From Paractinoplanes abujensis (GTDB lineage Bacteria > Actinomycetota > Actinomycetes > Mycobacteriales > Micromonosporaceae): a stretch of DNA of 64,000 bases. Location: assembly GCF_014204895.1 (NCBI RefSeq), contig NZ_JACHMF010000001.1:3720001-3784000 (forward strand). Reading direction: 5' to 3'. A program made the translations under genes and the position numbers. Of this stretch, positions 42,471 to 51,212 are shown piece by piece. How positions within the stretch are numbered: position 1 is the first letter of the stretch; every line of letters starts with the position of its first letter. The notes under the pieces are model-generated. The model did no database searches. It was not told where the DNA came from and saw only the letters and a list, made by a program, of their open reading frames with translations.

Positions 42471-43154
42471 TCAGCTTTCGCCGCGGGCCAGGCGCATCAG
42501 GTCGCTGTCCAGATCGACATCGGCCGCGGTGCGCTGGGCCCGGGTCGCGTTACCGCCGAAGGTGTGCTGGTAGCCGGACCAGCCACCGTCGGCGATCTCG
42601 CGGCCGACGCCGCTGACGACCAGGGCGGCCAGCTCGCCGGCGGCCCGGTCGACGCGCTTGGACAGGTCGGCCGCACCCCAGTCCTCGGGCGCCGCGAACA
42701 GGGCGGTGGGCACCGGCATGGCCCGCAGGAACGCGAACAGCGGCCGCAGGTGGTCGTCGGCCACCATCGCGTGGCGGGCCGAACCCGCCGTCGCGGCGAG
42801 CAGGACGGGCTTGGCGATCAGCAGGTCGTTGTCGAGCACGTCGACGAACGACTTGAACAGCCCGCTGATCCCCGCCTTGTAGACCGGGGTGGAGGCGATG
42901 ACGGCGTCAGCCGCCCCGAGGTGCCCGATCGCCTCCTGCACGGCTGCGGCCGGCAACCCGCTGACCAGCGTACGGGCGACCTCCGCAGCGATCGGTGCCA
43001 GCTCGATCACGTGGACCGTGGTGTTGCGCCCGCTGTCGCGCAGCCGGGTGACGACCGCGTGCGCGGCCCGATCGGCGAGCAGGCGCGTGGTGGACGGTTC
43101 GCTGGTGCCGGCGCTGATCACGGTGATCTGCGCGGGGGCCTCACCGAAGCTCAT
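42471..43154 (-). CDS. NADPH-dependent FMN reductase (CE1759 type)
   Basis: This 227-residue flavodoxin-fold reductase has ITVISAGTSEPSTTRLLADRAAHAV (phosphate-binding loop near 10-20) and VIASTPVYKAGISGLFKSFVDVLDND, followed by KPVLLAATAGSARHAM. It supplies reduced FMN to the overlapping LLM monooxygenase; its ATG 43154 overlaps the LLM stop by four bases. This CE1758/CE1759 pairing is conserved in actinobacteria. The C-terminus (GYQHTFGGNATRAQRTAADVDLDSDLM) is typical of the subfamily. Confidence 0.92.
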   Translation of the reverse strand: MSFGEAPAQITVISAGTSEPSTTRLLADRAAHAVVTRLRDSGRNTTVHVIELAPIAAEVARTLVSGLPAAAVQEAIGHLGAADAVIASTPVYKAGISGLFKSFVDVLDNDLLIAKPVLLAATAGSARHAMVADDHLRPLFAFLRAMPVPTALFAAPEDWGAADLSKRVDRAAGELAALVVSGVGREIADGGWSGYQHTFGGNATRAQRTAADVDLDSDLMRLARGES

Positions 43155-44314
43155 GCGGCCCTCGCCGTGTCCAGGTAGGGCAGCGCGCCTGAGGTGTTGT
43201 CGCCCTGGTTGGGCCGGGGCCGGGCCTTGCGTGTCTCGCCGTCGCCGTAGGCCGCCGCGATCAGGGAGCCGTGGGTCGGGGCGTCCGGGACGCCGGGCGC
43301 GCGCCGGGCCGCCATCTCTTTCCGCAGGACCGGCACGACCTCGGTGGCCAGCAGCTCGACCTGGTCGAGCACGAGTTCGACAGGCATCGAGCCGAGGTCG
43401 AGCAGCCACAGTTGCCGCTGGTAGTCGCCGAAGCCTTCCCGGAAGGTCAGCGTCTTGTCGATCACTTCCTGCGGTGAGCCGACCGACAGCGGCGTGCCCT
43501 GGGCGAACTCCTCCAGGCGGCTGCCCCGGAACATCGGGTAGTTCTCGAAGTACGGCCGGAACCGGTCGTACGCGTCCTGCGACCTCTGGGCGATGAACGC
43601 CTGCCCACCGAGCCCGACGAACGCGTCCTGGGCCCGGCCGTGCCCGTAGTGCTCGAACCGCTGCCGGTAGAAGTCGACCAGCGGCTTGAAGTGGAAGTCG
43701 GGGGCCAGGATGTGGTTGGCGAAATAGCCGTTGCCGTAGAAGGCGGCCTGCTCGGCGATCTCGGGCGTGCGGATCGCGCCGTGCCACACGAACGGCGGGA
43801 CTCCGTCGAGGGGCCGCGGCGTCGCGGTGAACCCCTGCAACGGGGTGCGGAACTTGCCCTCCCAGTCCACGACGTCCTCGCGCCACAGCCGGTGCAGCAG
43901 GTTGTAGTTCTCCAGCGCGAGCGGGATGCCCTGGCGGATGTCCTGGCCGAACCAGGGGTAGACCGGCACGGTGTTGCCCCGGCCCAGCATGAGGTCCACC
44001 CGGCCCTGGGCGAGGTGCTGCACGAACGCGTAGTCCTCGGCGATCCGTACGGGGTCGTTGGTGGTGACCAGGGTGATCGAGGTGGACAGCAGGATCTGCC
44101 GGGTCGCCGCGGCCAGGTAGCCGAGCAGGGCGGGTGGGCTGGACGCCACGAACGGCGGGTTGTGGTGCTCGCCGACGGCGAACACGTCCAGGCCCAGCTC
44201 GTCGGCGGCCCGGGCGACCCGGATGGTGTCCTGGATGCGCTGCGCCTCGGAACGGGGGATGCCGGTGGCCGGGTCGGGGGCGATGTCGCCGACGCCGAAG
44301 ATGCCGAACTGCAT
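43151..44314 (-). CDS. LLM-class flavin-dependent oxidoreductase (CE1758 type)
   Basis: This 387-residue luciferase-like monooxygenase (TIM barrel) begins MQFGIFGVGDIAPDPATG and has GLDVFAVGEHHNPPFVASSP, TSITLVTTNDPVRIAEDYA, and GRVDLMLGRGNTVPVYPWFG. It uses FMNH2 from the overlapping reductase. The substrate is unknown. ATG 44314 follows GAAAGGAC. The promoter contains TTCACT-N8-AGTGAA at 44328-44347. The MarR gene upstream on the same strand is the likely regulator. Confidence 0.94.
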   Translation of the reverse strand: MQFGIFGVGDIAPDPATGIPRSEAQRIQDTIRVARAADELGLDVFAVGEHHNPPFVASSPPALLGYLAAATRQILLSTSITLVTTNDPVRIAEDYAFVQHLAQGRVDLMLGRGNTVPVYPWFGQDIRQGIPLALENYNLLHRLWREDVVDWEGKFRTPLQGFTATPRPLDGVPPFVWHGAIRTPEIAEQAAFYGNGYFANHILAPDFHFKPLVDFYRQRFEHYGHGRAQDAFVGLGGQAFIAQRSQDAYDRFRPYFENYPMFRGSRLEEFAQGTPLSVGSPQEVIDKTLTFREGFGDYQRQLWLLDLGSMPVELVLDQVELLATEVVPVLRKEMAARRAPGVPDAPTHGSLIAAAYGDGETRKARPRPNQGDNTSGALPYLDTARAA

Positions 44315-44404
44315 GACAAGGGTCCTTTCACTGGTGACGAAGTGAAGAGACCGTGCGGGTGCATGGAGGCCGGAGCGCGCGGTCGTCGCGAGACGGGTCG
44401 GAAG

Positions 44405-44881
44405 TCAGTCGCGGGGGTCCAGGGCGAGATGCCGCCGCAAGGCCTGGGTCGCCTCGTCGAGGTGGCTCAGCTGGTCGTCGGTGAGCGCGTCGGCGAACAT
44501 TTCCCGCACGGCTTTCAGATGCGGCACGGTGGCCGCGTGGAAGGTCTCCGCGCCCACCTCCGTCATGACCACGTCGATGCCGTGCACGTCGTCGGCGCAG
44601 GGGACCCGGCGCAAGAGCCCGCGTTTCTCCATCCGCCCTAGGTGGTGCGACAAGCGGCTGCGTTCCCACTCGATCCGGGCCGCCAAAACCGAGGACCGCA
44701 GGGTCTGCCCTTCGGCCTCGCTCAGCGCGAGCAGCACCACGTAGTCACCCGAGGACAACGACGTCTCACTCTGCAAGCGGCCGGCCAGGCGCAGCCGCAC
44801 CACCTCGGCCGTCTCGACGTAGTTGCGCCAGATCCGCAACTGCTCCCTGGTCGGCAACGCCCTGCGCCTGACCCGTTTCAT
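44405..44881 (-). CDS. MarR family transcriptional regulator
   Basis: This 158-residue regulator has the MarR winged helix: LSSGDYVVLLALSEAEGQTLRSSVLAARIEWERSRLSHHLGRMEKRGLLRRVPCADDVHGIDVVMTEVG (residues 43-110). ATG 44881 is preferred over GTG 44884 given GGGAGG spacing. Two TTGAC-N2-GTCAA palindromes lie just upstream. It is followed after 90 bases by the LLM/FMN-reductase pair on the same strand, its presumed target. Confidence 0.93.
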   Translation of the reverse strand: MKRVRRRALPTREQLRIWRNYVETAEVVRLRLAGRLQSETSLSSGDYVVLLALSEAEGQTLRSSVLAARIEWERSRLSHHLGRMEKRGLLRRVPCADDVHGIDVVMTEVGAETFHAATVPHLKAVREMFADALTDDQLSHLDEATQALRRHLALDPRD

Positions 44882-44894
44882 CACGCCTCCCGGA

Positions 44895-44932
44895 TTGACA
44901 CGTCAACCCTAACGTACGGATTGACATGTCAA
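44895..44932. promoter_or_regulatory. Twin MarR-type operators
   Basis: TTGACACGTCAA (44895-44906) and TTGACATGTCAA (44921-44932, perfect) are 26 bases apart centre to centre and lie immediately upstream of the MarR gene. Autoregulation by MarR is the simplest reading. Confidence 0.75.
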
Positions 44933-44971
44933 CACTGTGACCCGGATCCCACGGGAGCCCGGAACAGCGGT

Positions 44972-44995
44972 GCTGAGTTGAAGGTTCAACTCAGC
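44972..44995. promoter_or_regulatory. 24-bp palindrome upstream of SnoaL gene
   Basis: GCTGAGTTGAA-GG-TTCAACTCAGC has perfect 11-base arms. It lies 47 bases upstream of the SnoaL-like gene. The sequence differs from the MarR operators at 44895, so it probably binds another protein, perhaps the MarR encoded at 45475. Confidence 0.7.
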
Positions 44996-45042
44996 GTGGC
45001 CCTGGACCTGCACGAGATCGGCACGATCACGGAGGCCTGACC

Positions 45043-45438
45043 ATGACCGGCACCGACCCGACCCAGGACGACCAGGCGAAGCGCAACACCGAGATCGTGC
45101 TGACCGCGATGCGCGAGCTGTTCGGGCAGAAGGACCTCACCGCGATCGACCGCTACTGGGCCGAACCGTACGTCCAGCACAGCCCACAGATGCCCAACGG
45201 GCTCAGCACCCTGCGCAGCGTCGTGCCCGGCCTGGAAGGCTTCTCCTGGGAGCCGCAACGCACCGCGGCCCAGGGCGACCTGGTCTTCAGGCACAGCATC
45301 GTGCACGGCTGGGCCCCGAACCCGGTGGCCATCGTCGACATCTTCCGCCTGGAGAACGGACGAATAGTCGAGCACTGGGACGTCGTCCAGGACATCGTCG
45401 CGGCCGACGCGTCCGCCAACGGCAACCCGATGGTGTAG
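45043..45438 (+). CDS. SnoaL-like / NTF2 family protein
   Basis: This 131-residue protein has a SnoaL-like cone fold: RNTEIVLTAMRELFGQKDLTAIDRYWAEPYVQHSPQMPNG, then HSIVHGWAPNPVAIVDIFRLENGRIVEHWDVVQDI. The family includes polyketide cyclases and many small-molecule isomerases. ATG 45043 follows GGAGG. The MarR gene 36 bases downstream is probably in the same transcript. Confidence 0.9.
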   Translation: MTGTDPTQDDQAKRNTEIVLTAMRELFGQKDLTAIDRYWAEPYVQHSPQMPNGLSTLRSVVPGLEGFSWEPQRTAAQGDLVFRHSIVHGWAPNPVAIVDIFRLENGRIVEHWDVVQDIVAADASANGNPMV

Positions 45439-45474
45439 CGGGGCACGTCGACACGTCGCGGTGCCGACGCGAAG

Positions 45475-45948
45475 ATGGGCACCGTGACCGAGCGACGTGA
45501 CGACGATCCCGGACGGGCCGCGGCATGGCAGGACCTGGTGCTCGCGGCCCACCTCCTCGAGGCCGCGCTGGAACGCCAGTCCCAGCGCGACGGGACCATC
45601 TCGCACGGGCACTTCAAGGTGCTGCTCCTGCTCAACGCCGCGGAGGACCGGACCCTGGGGCTGAAGACGCTGGCCGGCACGCTGCGCTTCTCCCCCAGCC
45701 GGGTCAGCCACACGCTGACCGTCCTGGAGCGCCAGGGTCTGGTCACCCGCGGACGGGTGCCCGAAGGCCGGCGGGCGTACGAGGCCACCCTGACCCCGTC
45801 GGGCCGGCGGCTCGTGGCCCGGGTGCTTCGCGGGCAACGCGAGGAGATCCGCGACGCCATCTTCGACAACCTGGGCCCGTCCGGCACCGCCACCCTCGGC
45901 GCGCTGAGCGCCCGCGTCATCAAGGTGCTCGACGAGATGACCGGATAG
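45475..45948 (+). CDS. MarR family transcriptional regulator
   Basis: This 157-residue regulator has the MarR winged helix: ISHGHFKVLLLLNAAEDRTLGLKTLAGTLRFSPSRVSHTLTVLERQGLVTRGRVPEGRRAYEATLTPSGRRL (residues 42-113). ATG 45475 is used, with GTG 45484 an alternative; neither has a strong ribosome site. It follows the SnoaL-like gene and may bind the 24-base palindrome upstream of that gene. Confidence 0.92.
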   Translation: MGTVTERRDDDPGRAAAWQDLVLAAHLLEAALERQSQRDGTISHGHFKVLLLLNAAEDRTLGLKTLAGTLRFSPSRVSHTLTVLERQGLVTRGRVPEGRRAYEATLTPSGRRLVARVLRGQREEIRDAIFDNLGPSGTATLGALSARVIKVLDEMTG

Positions 45949-46011
45949 CGGGCCGGATCGCCGTCAGCTGAACAGCAACTGGCGGGCGGCGCGGTGGATG
46001 TCCCGGCCCGC

Positions 46012-46968
46012 TCAAGGTGTCGCGGACGCCACGAACTCCTGATACGCGGCCACGCCGTCGGGGTCCGGATAAGCGCCGGCCGGAACGGTGGTCGCGCCCA
46101 GATACCAGTTGTCCATCTGCCAGTAGTTGACGATCCTGAAGTCACGGGCAGTCAGCCACGTTCGCGAGGCTCTGATCGCCGGTCCGCGGGACGCCCGGAC
46201 CCCGAGGTCGTCGTCGATACCCCACTCCGCGAGTGCGAGCGGACGCCCCCGCCCGCTGAAAGCGTTGTACCAGCGGGTCATGCGGGGGTCGCTGCCGACG
46301 CTGACGGGATTGTCGGGCTCGCTGCCGCGCGTACTGGCCTGCCAGTACAGATCGAACGCGTACGCGTCGGCGTACTGCGGCGGAACGATCCAGTCCCGCA
46401 CCTCACGGTCGCCGCCGGTACCGTTGTTGGTGACACCGGACGAACCCGGCCGCCACTGGTAGGACATGTGGACCGGCACCACACTGACCGCGGCGTTCAC
46501 GGCCTTGGCGACCTGATAGGCGCGGATGAAGGCGTTGACGAACTGGGTGCCCGTCATGTCGTCCTCCGGCTCGTGGAAGTACGTGAGCAGGCTGCCCGGC
46601 GGCATCGCCAGCGCAATGTTCTGGATCTCGGTGTCACACAGCCCGGCCGCCACGGACACCGGGGCACAGGACGTCTTGAACGAGTACCACAGCGTGGCCC
46701 CGAACATGGTGTGACAGTCGATCGCGTCCGCCGGCGGGACCTGTCCGGCGGAGGCGAAAACCCGCCGCACCCCCAGGTCACCGAGATGGGTTCGCTCGTC
46801 GAGAAAACCGGCACACGTGTTGCCACTGCCGACCGTGTCGCCGGCCGAGGTGGTGGCGCCGACCGAGAAAGCCGGAAGGGCCGCCCGGGCCACCGGAACC
46901 GGGCCGGCTACCGGCGCGACGAGGACGATCAGACCGGCGACCGACAGCCGGTACAGGACTCTTCTCAT
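46012..46968 (-). CDS. Secreted GH26-like glycoside hydrolase
   Basis: This 318-residue protein has a signal peptide (MRRVLYRLSVAGLIVLVAPVAG...ARA). Its TIM-barrel-like body has LLTYFHEPEDDMTG with a Glu in the acid/base position (HEPE, near 125) and RPLALAEWGIDDD with a Glu in the nucleophile position (near 250), as in clan GH-A/GH26 proteins. An endo-glycosidase such as a mannanase or a related beta-glucan hydrolase is likely; the exact family is uncertain. ATG 46968 has no ribosome site; the next upstream ATG would destroy the signal peptide. Confidence 0.75.
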   Translation of the reverse strand: MRRVLYRLSVAGLIVLVAPVAGPVPVARAALPAFSVGATTSAGDTVGSGNTCAGFLDERTHLGDLGVRRVFASAGQVPPADAIDCHTMFGATLWYSFKTSCAPVSVAAGLCDTEIQNIALAMPPGSLLTYFHEPEDDMTGTQFVNAFIRAYQVAKAVNAAVSVVPVHMSYQWRPGSSGVTNNGTGGDREVRDWIVPPQYADAYAFDLYWQASTRGSEPDNPVSVGSDPRMTRWYNAFSGRGRPLALAEWGIDDDLGVRASRGPAIRASRTWLTARDFRIVNYWQMDNWYLGATTVPAGAYPDPDGVAAYQEFVASATP

Positions 46969-47063
46969 ACGGGCACCGTAGGCAGGCCTATCGGTTGATC
47001 TGCATGCGTGAATCAATGAGGCCGCACGGTCACGCGCAATCGGACAACACCACGAGCGCCTTG

Positions 47064-47074
47064 GGGTCTGTCTC
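47064..47074. other. Second GGGTCTGTCTC motif
   Basis: This is identical to 14708-14718 and in the same orientation. It lies next to the truncated end of the HAD remnant, which fits an IS-related break. No transposase is nearby. Confidence 0.3.
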
Positions 47075-47468
47075 TTAGATCAAGGCCGTCGGGTACGGCG
47101 CGGAGCAAGTCGAGTATTTCGACGAAGTCGAGGGAGGCCCGGAAGTGGGCCTGGCGAACAGCGCGTCCGTGCCTAGGTCGGCGTCGGGCCGGGACGGTAC
47201 GCCGACGACCACCATGCCGGCCGCACGGGCCGAGGCCACCCCCGTACGGGAATCCTCGAACGCCACGGCCCGCACCGGGTCGGCGCCCAGAGCGGCGCAC
47301 GCCGTCAGGTAGAGGTCGGGCGCCGGCTTCGGGTGTTCGACGTCGGCGGCGGAGAAAATCTCGGCGAACAGGTCGTCGAGCCCGGCCGAGATCAGCACGG
47401 CGTCGACGAACGCGCGTGGGCTGTTGCTGGCCACGGCGGTCGCGGGCAGCGTCATGCGGGTGACCCTG
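47075..47468 (-). pseudogene. HAD-superfamily phosphatase remnant
   Basis: The frame ending at 47075 carries HAD motif II context (LPATAVASNSPRAFVDAVLISAGLDDLFAEIF), the HPKPAPDLYLTACAALG lysine motif, and motif IV (VAFEDSRTGVASARAAGMVVVGVP). Motif I (DxDxT) and the cap domain are missing: the sequence runs directly into the end of the PNPOx gene. The C-terminus also leaves frame after TDALFA, where another frame gives SLDFVEILDLL. It is a doubly damaged beta-phosphoglucomutase-like gene. Confidence 0.65.
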
Positions 47469-48143
47469 TCACGGCCACAGCATCTCGTGGGTCCAGCTCG
47501 CCTCCGTACGGGTGTAGCGCAGCCGGGTGTGCTTGCGCTGCTGATCGGCCTGCCAGAACTCGACCTCACCCGCGATGAGGCTGTACAGCGTCCACTGCGG
47601 CACGACGAAGCCGGGTTCGCCGGCGATCCGGCGGCCGGCCTGCTCCACGGCGGCGTCGAGCGTCCGGCGGTCGGGCAGGGGCCGGCTCTGGCGACCGATC
47701 GACGCCTCGGCCCGCGACCCGAGCGGCCGCGCGAGGAAGTCGGCGGCACTGCGGTCGGCGGGTTCCGGCCGTACGGGTCCCCGCACGCGGATCTGGCGGC
47801 CCTGCGCCGGCCAGGAGAAAGTGAGGGCGGCCGCCGGGTGCCGGGCCAGGTCCTGGCCTTTGGGGCTGTCCGCGTGAGCGGCGAACTGCCAGCCGTGCTC
47901 GTCGACGTTCTTGAGGATCAGGATGCGCGCGGACGGGTTGCCGTCGGCGCCCACCGTCGACAGGGTCATGGCGTGCGGTTCCCGTACGCCGGCCTCGACC
48001 GCCGCGGTGAGCCAGACGGCGAACAGCTCGTGCGGCTGCGACGGCGCCGAGGCCGGGTCGAAGGCGGGCAGGTCCCCGGTGAACACGGGCAGGCTGCGCA
48101 GGAAGTCCCTCATGATCGGGCGCAGCGCGGGAGCATCGGTCAT
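47469..48143 (-). CDS. Pyridoxamine 5'-phosphate oxidase family protein
   Basis: This 224-residue flavin-binding split-barrel protein resembles PdxH: HAMTLSTVGADGNPSARILILKNVDEHGWQFAAHADSPKGQDLARHPAAALTFSW, then QIRVRGPVRPEP, and the C-terminal WTLYSLIAGEVEFWQADQQRKHTRLRY. It may oxidise pyridoxamine phosphate or be a related FMN enzyme. ATG 48143 is used. The gene end abuts the HAD remnant, but its own C-terminus (TEASWTHEMLWP) looks complete. Confidence 0.88.
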   Translation of the reverse strand: MTDAPALRPIMRDFLRSLPVFTGDLPAFDPASAPSQPHELFAVWLTAAVEAGVREPHAMTLSTVGADGNPSARILILKNVDEHGWQFAAHADSPKGQDLARHPAAALTFSWPAQGRQIRVRGPVRPEPADRSAADFLARPLGSRAEASIGRQSRPLPDRRTLDAAVEQAGRRIAGEPGFVVPQWTLYSLIAGEVEFWQADQQRKHTRLRYTRTEASWTHEMLWP

Positions 48144-48206
48144 GTCGTGACGCTAAACCCGCACCTCGGGGTGCAGGTCAAGCCCGCCCTTGAGCCACTT
48201 CGACAG

Positions 48207-50960
48207 TCACCAGCCGAGGTAGCTGCGGGTCAGGGCGGCGATACGTTCCACCTCGGCGACGCCGTCGGCCTGGTTCGCGTGGCCGTGGGACAGCACCACC
48301 ACCGAGACGTCGGTGTCCTCGTCGCTGATCCGGCCGATGCTGTTGACGATCCACCGGCCCTGCTCGGCCGAGCGGGACAACCAGCCGTTCTTCAGCGCCA
48401 CCTGTTCGCCCGAGAAGGAGGCGGCGCTGATCCCCCAGTTCTGGTCGGCGTTGACCGACGACATCAACGACAGGATCAGCTCGCGCGACGCACGGTTGAG
48501 CGGGCTCTGCGACGCGGTCAGCGCGCCGATCAGCCGAGTCTGGTCGATCGCGGTGGTGTGGCTGAGCCCGACCTGCCGGGCCGGGTCGGTGGCTCGCAAC
48601 CCCAGACGCTCACCGGCCTGCCGCAGCCCGGTCGCGCCGCCGAGGTCGTCGTAGACCCGGGCCGCGGCGTCGTTGTCACTGGCGACGATCATCTTGCGGA
48701 CGCGGGCCCGTTCGTCCGCGGTGAGTTCCCGCCCCTCGTCCTGCGCCCGCAGCAGCAACGCTGCCAGCAGCTCGGCCTTCACGATGCTGGCCGTCTCGAA
48801 CCGCCGGTCCCCGCGGTAGTCGTAGCTGCGCCCGGAACGGCGGTCCACCACCGCGACCGAGAAGTCCGGCGCGCTCTCCGCGTACTTACCGAGCGCACCG
48901 GTCAGCCGTTCGACGCGTTCCGCCCAGGAACCGGTCGCCTTCGACCGGTCGACCAGGTCACCGCGCTGCGGCCCGGGGAAGACGAGGGCTTTGCCCCGGG
49001 GAACGTCGGGTCCGAGTGACGCGAGATCGCCCTTTCCCACCCGCCCGATCCGCGCGGGCCGGGGAAGCGCCTCGCCGGTCCGGCCCCGCATCGCGCCGGC
49101 CATGAAGGCCCGCCAGATCCGGTACGGCATGCCCTCCCCGTTGACCGCTTGGCCGCCCTTCTCCCGGATCGGGCCGGGCAGCTCGCGGCCGACCCAGACG
49201 ACCGCGGCCAGGCCCGTGGCCCACCCGGCGGTCCAGGCGTCGGACGAGTCGCCGGTGTTGCCCCATTGCTGGGAACCGGTCTTCGCCGCGGCCGGTACGC
49301 CGGGCACCCGGCCGTGGTGATCGACCACCTCGGACAGCACGGCGCCGACGTCGGCCGCCACCGCGCTGGAGAGCACCTGACGCGTCTGCTTCTCGTACTC
49401 GTAGATCTTGACGCCGTCGCCCCGGGCCACCGAGCGGACGAAGTGCCTTTCCGCCCGCTGCCCGCCCGCCGCCAGCGTGGCGTACATGCTGGCCAGGTCG
49501 GCCGGGGTGACCGGGTAACGGCCGAGGGCGATGTCCGAGCGGGTACGGCCGGGCTCCGGCTCACCCTTGACGTCGACCAGTGTCTCCTGGTCGCCGTAGC
49601 GGCGGGGCACGCCGAGCCGGTGGGCCAGGTCGCGTACGGAGTCCGGCCCGATCTGCTCGGTCAGCGCGTAGAAGGGGGTGTTCAGCGAGTACACCATCGC
49701 GATGTTCAGCGGGCACACCGGGCACTGCAGGTTCTTCTGGTTGTAGAGCGGTGCGCCGTCGCGATCGGAGAACAGCCGCGGTGAGCTGCCGTTGTAGAGC
49801 GACTGGTAGCCGATGTCGCGCTCCTCGGCCGCGGCCAGCACGACCGGCTTGAAGGTCGAGGCGGGCGGACGGGCGGCGAGCGCGTCGTCGTAGTACCCGC
49901 GGCCCCGGTCGCCGCCGTAGTAGGCACGAACCCCGCCGTCCTCGGGACCGACCGCCACCAGGGCGCTGCGCAGTTCCTTCGGTTGCCCGCGCAGGGCGGT
50001 CGCGATGCCGCTGGTGGCCGCCTTCTGGACACCGGCGTCGATCGTGGTCGTCACCTGGAGCCCACCGGTGCGGAGCTGCTGCCGGCTGATGCCCGCGGCC
50101 ACGAGCTCGTCCTCGACCCGGTCGACGATCAGCCCGGCCGGTCCCTCGACGGCGCTCGCCGTCACCGATTCCGGGGCCACTTTCGGGTACGGCGCCCGAT
50201 CGGCCTCCCCTTCGGGCAGCCAGCCCTGCTCGGACATGGCGCGCAGCACCCACACCCAGCGTTCCCGGGCCCACTTCGGGTCGGCGGCAGGATCGCCGCG
50301 GGTCGGATCCTTGACCAGTGCCGCGAGCACGGCGGCCCGGTACCCGTCGAGCCGGCCCACCCCCGTACCGAAGTAGGCGCGGGAGGCCGCTTCGATGCCG
50401 TACGCGCCTCGTCCGAAGTAGATCGTGTTGAGATAGCGCTCGAGGATCTCGTCCTTGCTGTACCGCTGCTCGACCTTGAGCGCGAGCGCGGCTTCCCGGC
50501 TCTTGCGACTGACGGTCCGTTCCTGGGTCAGATAGGCGTTACGCACGTACTGCTGGGTGATCGTGGACGCACCCTGCCCGGAGTCGGTGACGACGTTCGC
50601 CCACAGCGCCCGCACCACTCCGCGCACCGACATGCCGAAGTGGTCGTAGAAGCCGCGGTCCTCGGCGGCCAGGAAGGCCTGCCGCACCACCGGCGGAATC
50701 TGGTCGAGCGTCACATCGGTGCGATCGGTCAGGCCGACCCGGGCCAGCACGGTCCGGCCGTCGCGGTAGTAGAGCACCGAGGCCTGCGGCGGCGCCGGGT
50801 CCGGCGGCAGGTCGACGCTCGCGACGTAGACGACGGCCACCGAGACCAGCGCCAACTCCACCGCGACGACCGCGGCGGCCGTCCAGCGGCACCAGCGGGG
50901 CCACCGCCGGAACCAGTCGACCGGCCTCTTCCACGCGGGTCTGCCCTCGGACGAAGCCAC
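48207..50960 (-). CDS. Class A penicillin-binding protein fused to beta-lactamase-like domain
   Basis: This 917-residue membrane protein reads: short cytosolic N-terminus, one transmembrane helix (about 25-48), GT51 transglycosylase (catalytic Glu in AAEDRGFYDHFG near 100), transpeptidase with STFK near 368, SLN near 425 and KTGS near 560, then a third domain (680-917) of the beta-lactamase2 type with SIVK near 725, SDN near 761 and KNG near 857. Class A PBPs normally end after the transpeptidase. The extra domain lacks an obvious class A beta-lactamase Glu166 motif, so it may be a carboxypeptidase-like or binding domain. GTG 50960 is chosen because GAAAGGGA lies eight bases upstream; ATG 51005 lacks a ribosome site. 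Confidence 0.92.
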   Translation of the reverse strand: MASSEGRPAWKRPVDWFRRWPRWCRWTAAAVVAVELALVSVAVVYVASVDLPPDPAPPQASVLYYRDGRTVLARVGLTDRTDVTLDQIPPVVRQAFLAAEDRGFYDHFGMSVRGVVRALWANVVTDSGQGASTITQQYVRNAYLTQERTVSRKSREAALALKVEQRYSKDEILERYLNTIYFGRGAYGIEAASRAYFGTGVGRLDGYRAAVLAALVKDPTRGDPAADPKWARERWVWVLRAMSEQGWLPEGEADRAPYPKVAPESVTASAVEGPAGLIVDRVEDELVAAGISRQQLRTGGLQVTTTIDAGVQKAATSGIATALRGQPKELRSALVAVGPEDGGVRAYYGGDRGRGYYDDALAARPPASTFKPVVLAAAEERDIGYQSLYNGSSPRLFSDRDGAPLYNQKNLQCPVCPLNIAMVYSLNTPFYALTEQIGPDSVRDLAHRLGVPRRYGDQETLVDVKGEPEPGRTRSDIALGRYPVTPADLASMYATLAAGGQRAERHFVRSVARGDGVKIYEYEKQTRQVLSSAVAADVGAVLSEVVDHHGRVPGVPAAAKTGSQQWGNTGDSSDAWTAGWATGLAAVVWVGRELPGPIREKGGQAVNGEGMPYRIWRAFMAGAMRGRTGEALPRPARIGRVGKGDLASLGPDVPRGKALVFPGPQRGDLVDRSKATGSWAERVERLTGALGKYAESAPDFSVAVVDRRSGRSYDYRGDRRFETASIVKAELLAALLLRAQDEGRELTADERARVRKMIVASDNDAAARVYDDLGGATGLRQAGERLGLRATDPARQVGLSHTTAIDQTRLIGALTASQSPLNRASRELILSLMSSVNADQNWGISAASFSGEQVALKNGWLSRSAEQGRWIVNSIGRISDEDTDVSVVVLSHGHANQADGVAEVERIAALTRSYLGW

Positions 50961-51212
50961 GCACACGGTCCCTTTCGCAGCGGCGAGGACGCCGGCCGGC
51001 GCCATAGACCAAGACGGATGCGACAGCGATTTCGTGCACCCTGGCCTATGTGGTTCTTTTCACCGCCAATCTGTGCAACCCTCCGTTTCTACGACACCGC
51101 CGGCTGAGGCCCTGGTCGTCATCGCCGTCAGCAGAGGGCGGACGGGTTCCGCGACGCCCTCCGGCAGAACACGAGCCCGCCCGCCCTGATCGAGCTGTCG
51201 GTCTGCGCTCCT
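50961..51212. other. Leader region and gap between PBP and epoxide hydrolase
   Basis: These 252 bases include the PBP leader (GAAAGGGA at about 50970) and no intact gene. A plus-strand stretch near 51128-51200 (RADGFRDALRQNTSPPALIELSVCAPS) looks coding-like but has no start or recognised family. No convincing terminator was found. Confidence 0.4.

Noticed and set aside
6379..44932. Same-operator idea for CTTGACA/TGTCAAG (6.4 kb) and TTGACATGTCAA (44.9 kb)
   Set aside because: The first has an odd-centred 15-base symmetry beside a TetR, the second an even 12-base symmetry beside a MarR. The shared TTGAC arm is likely chance.
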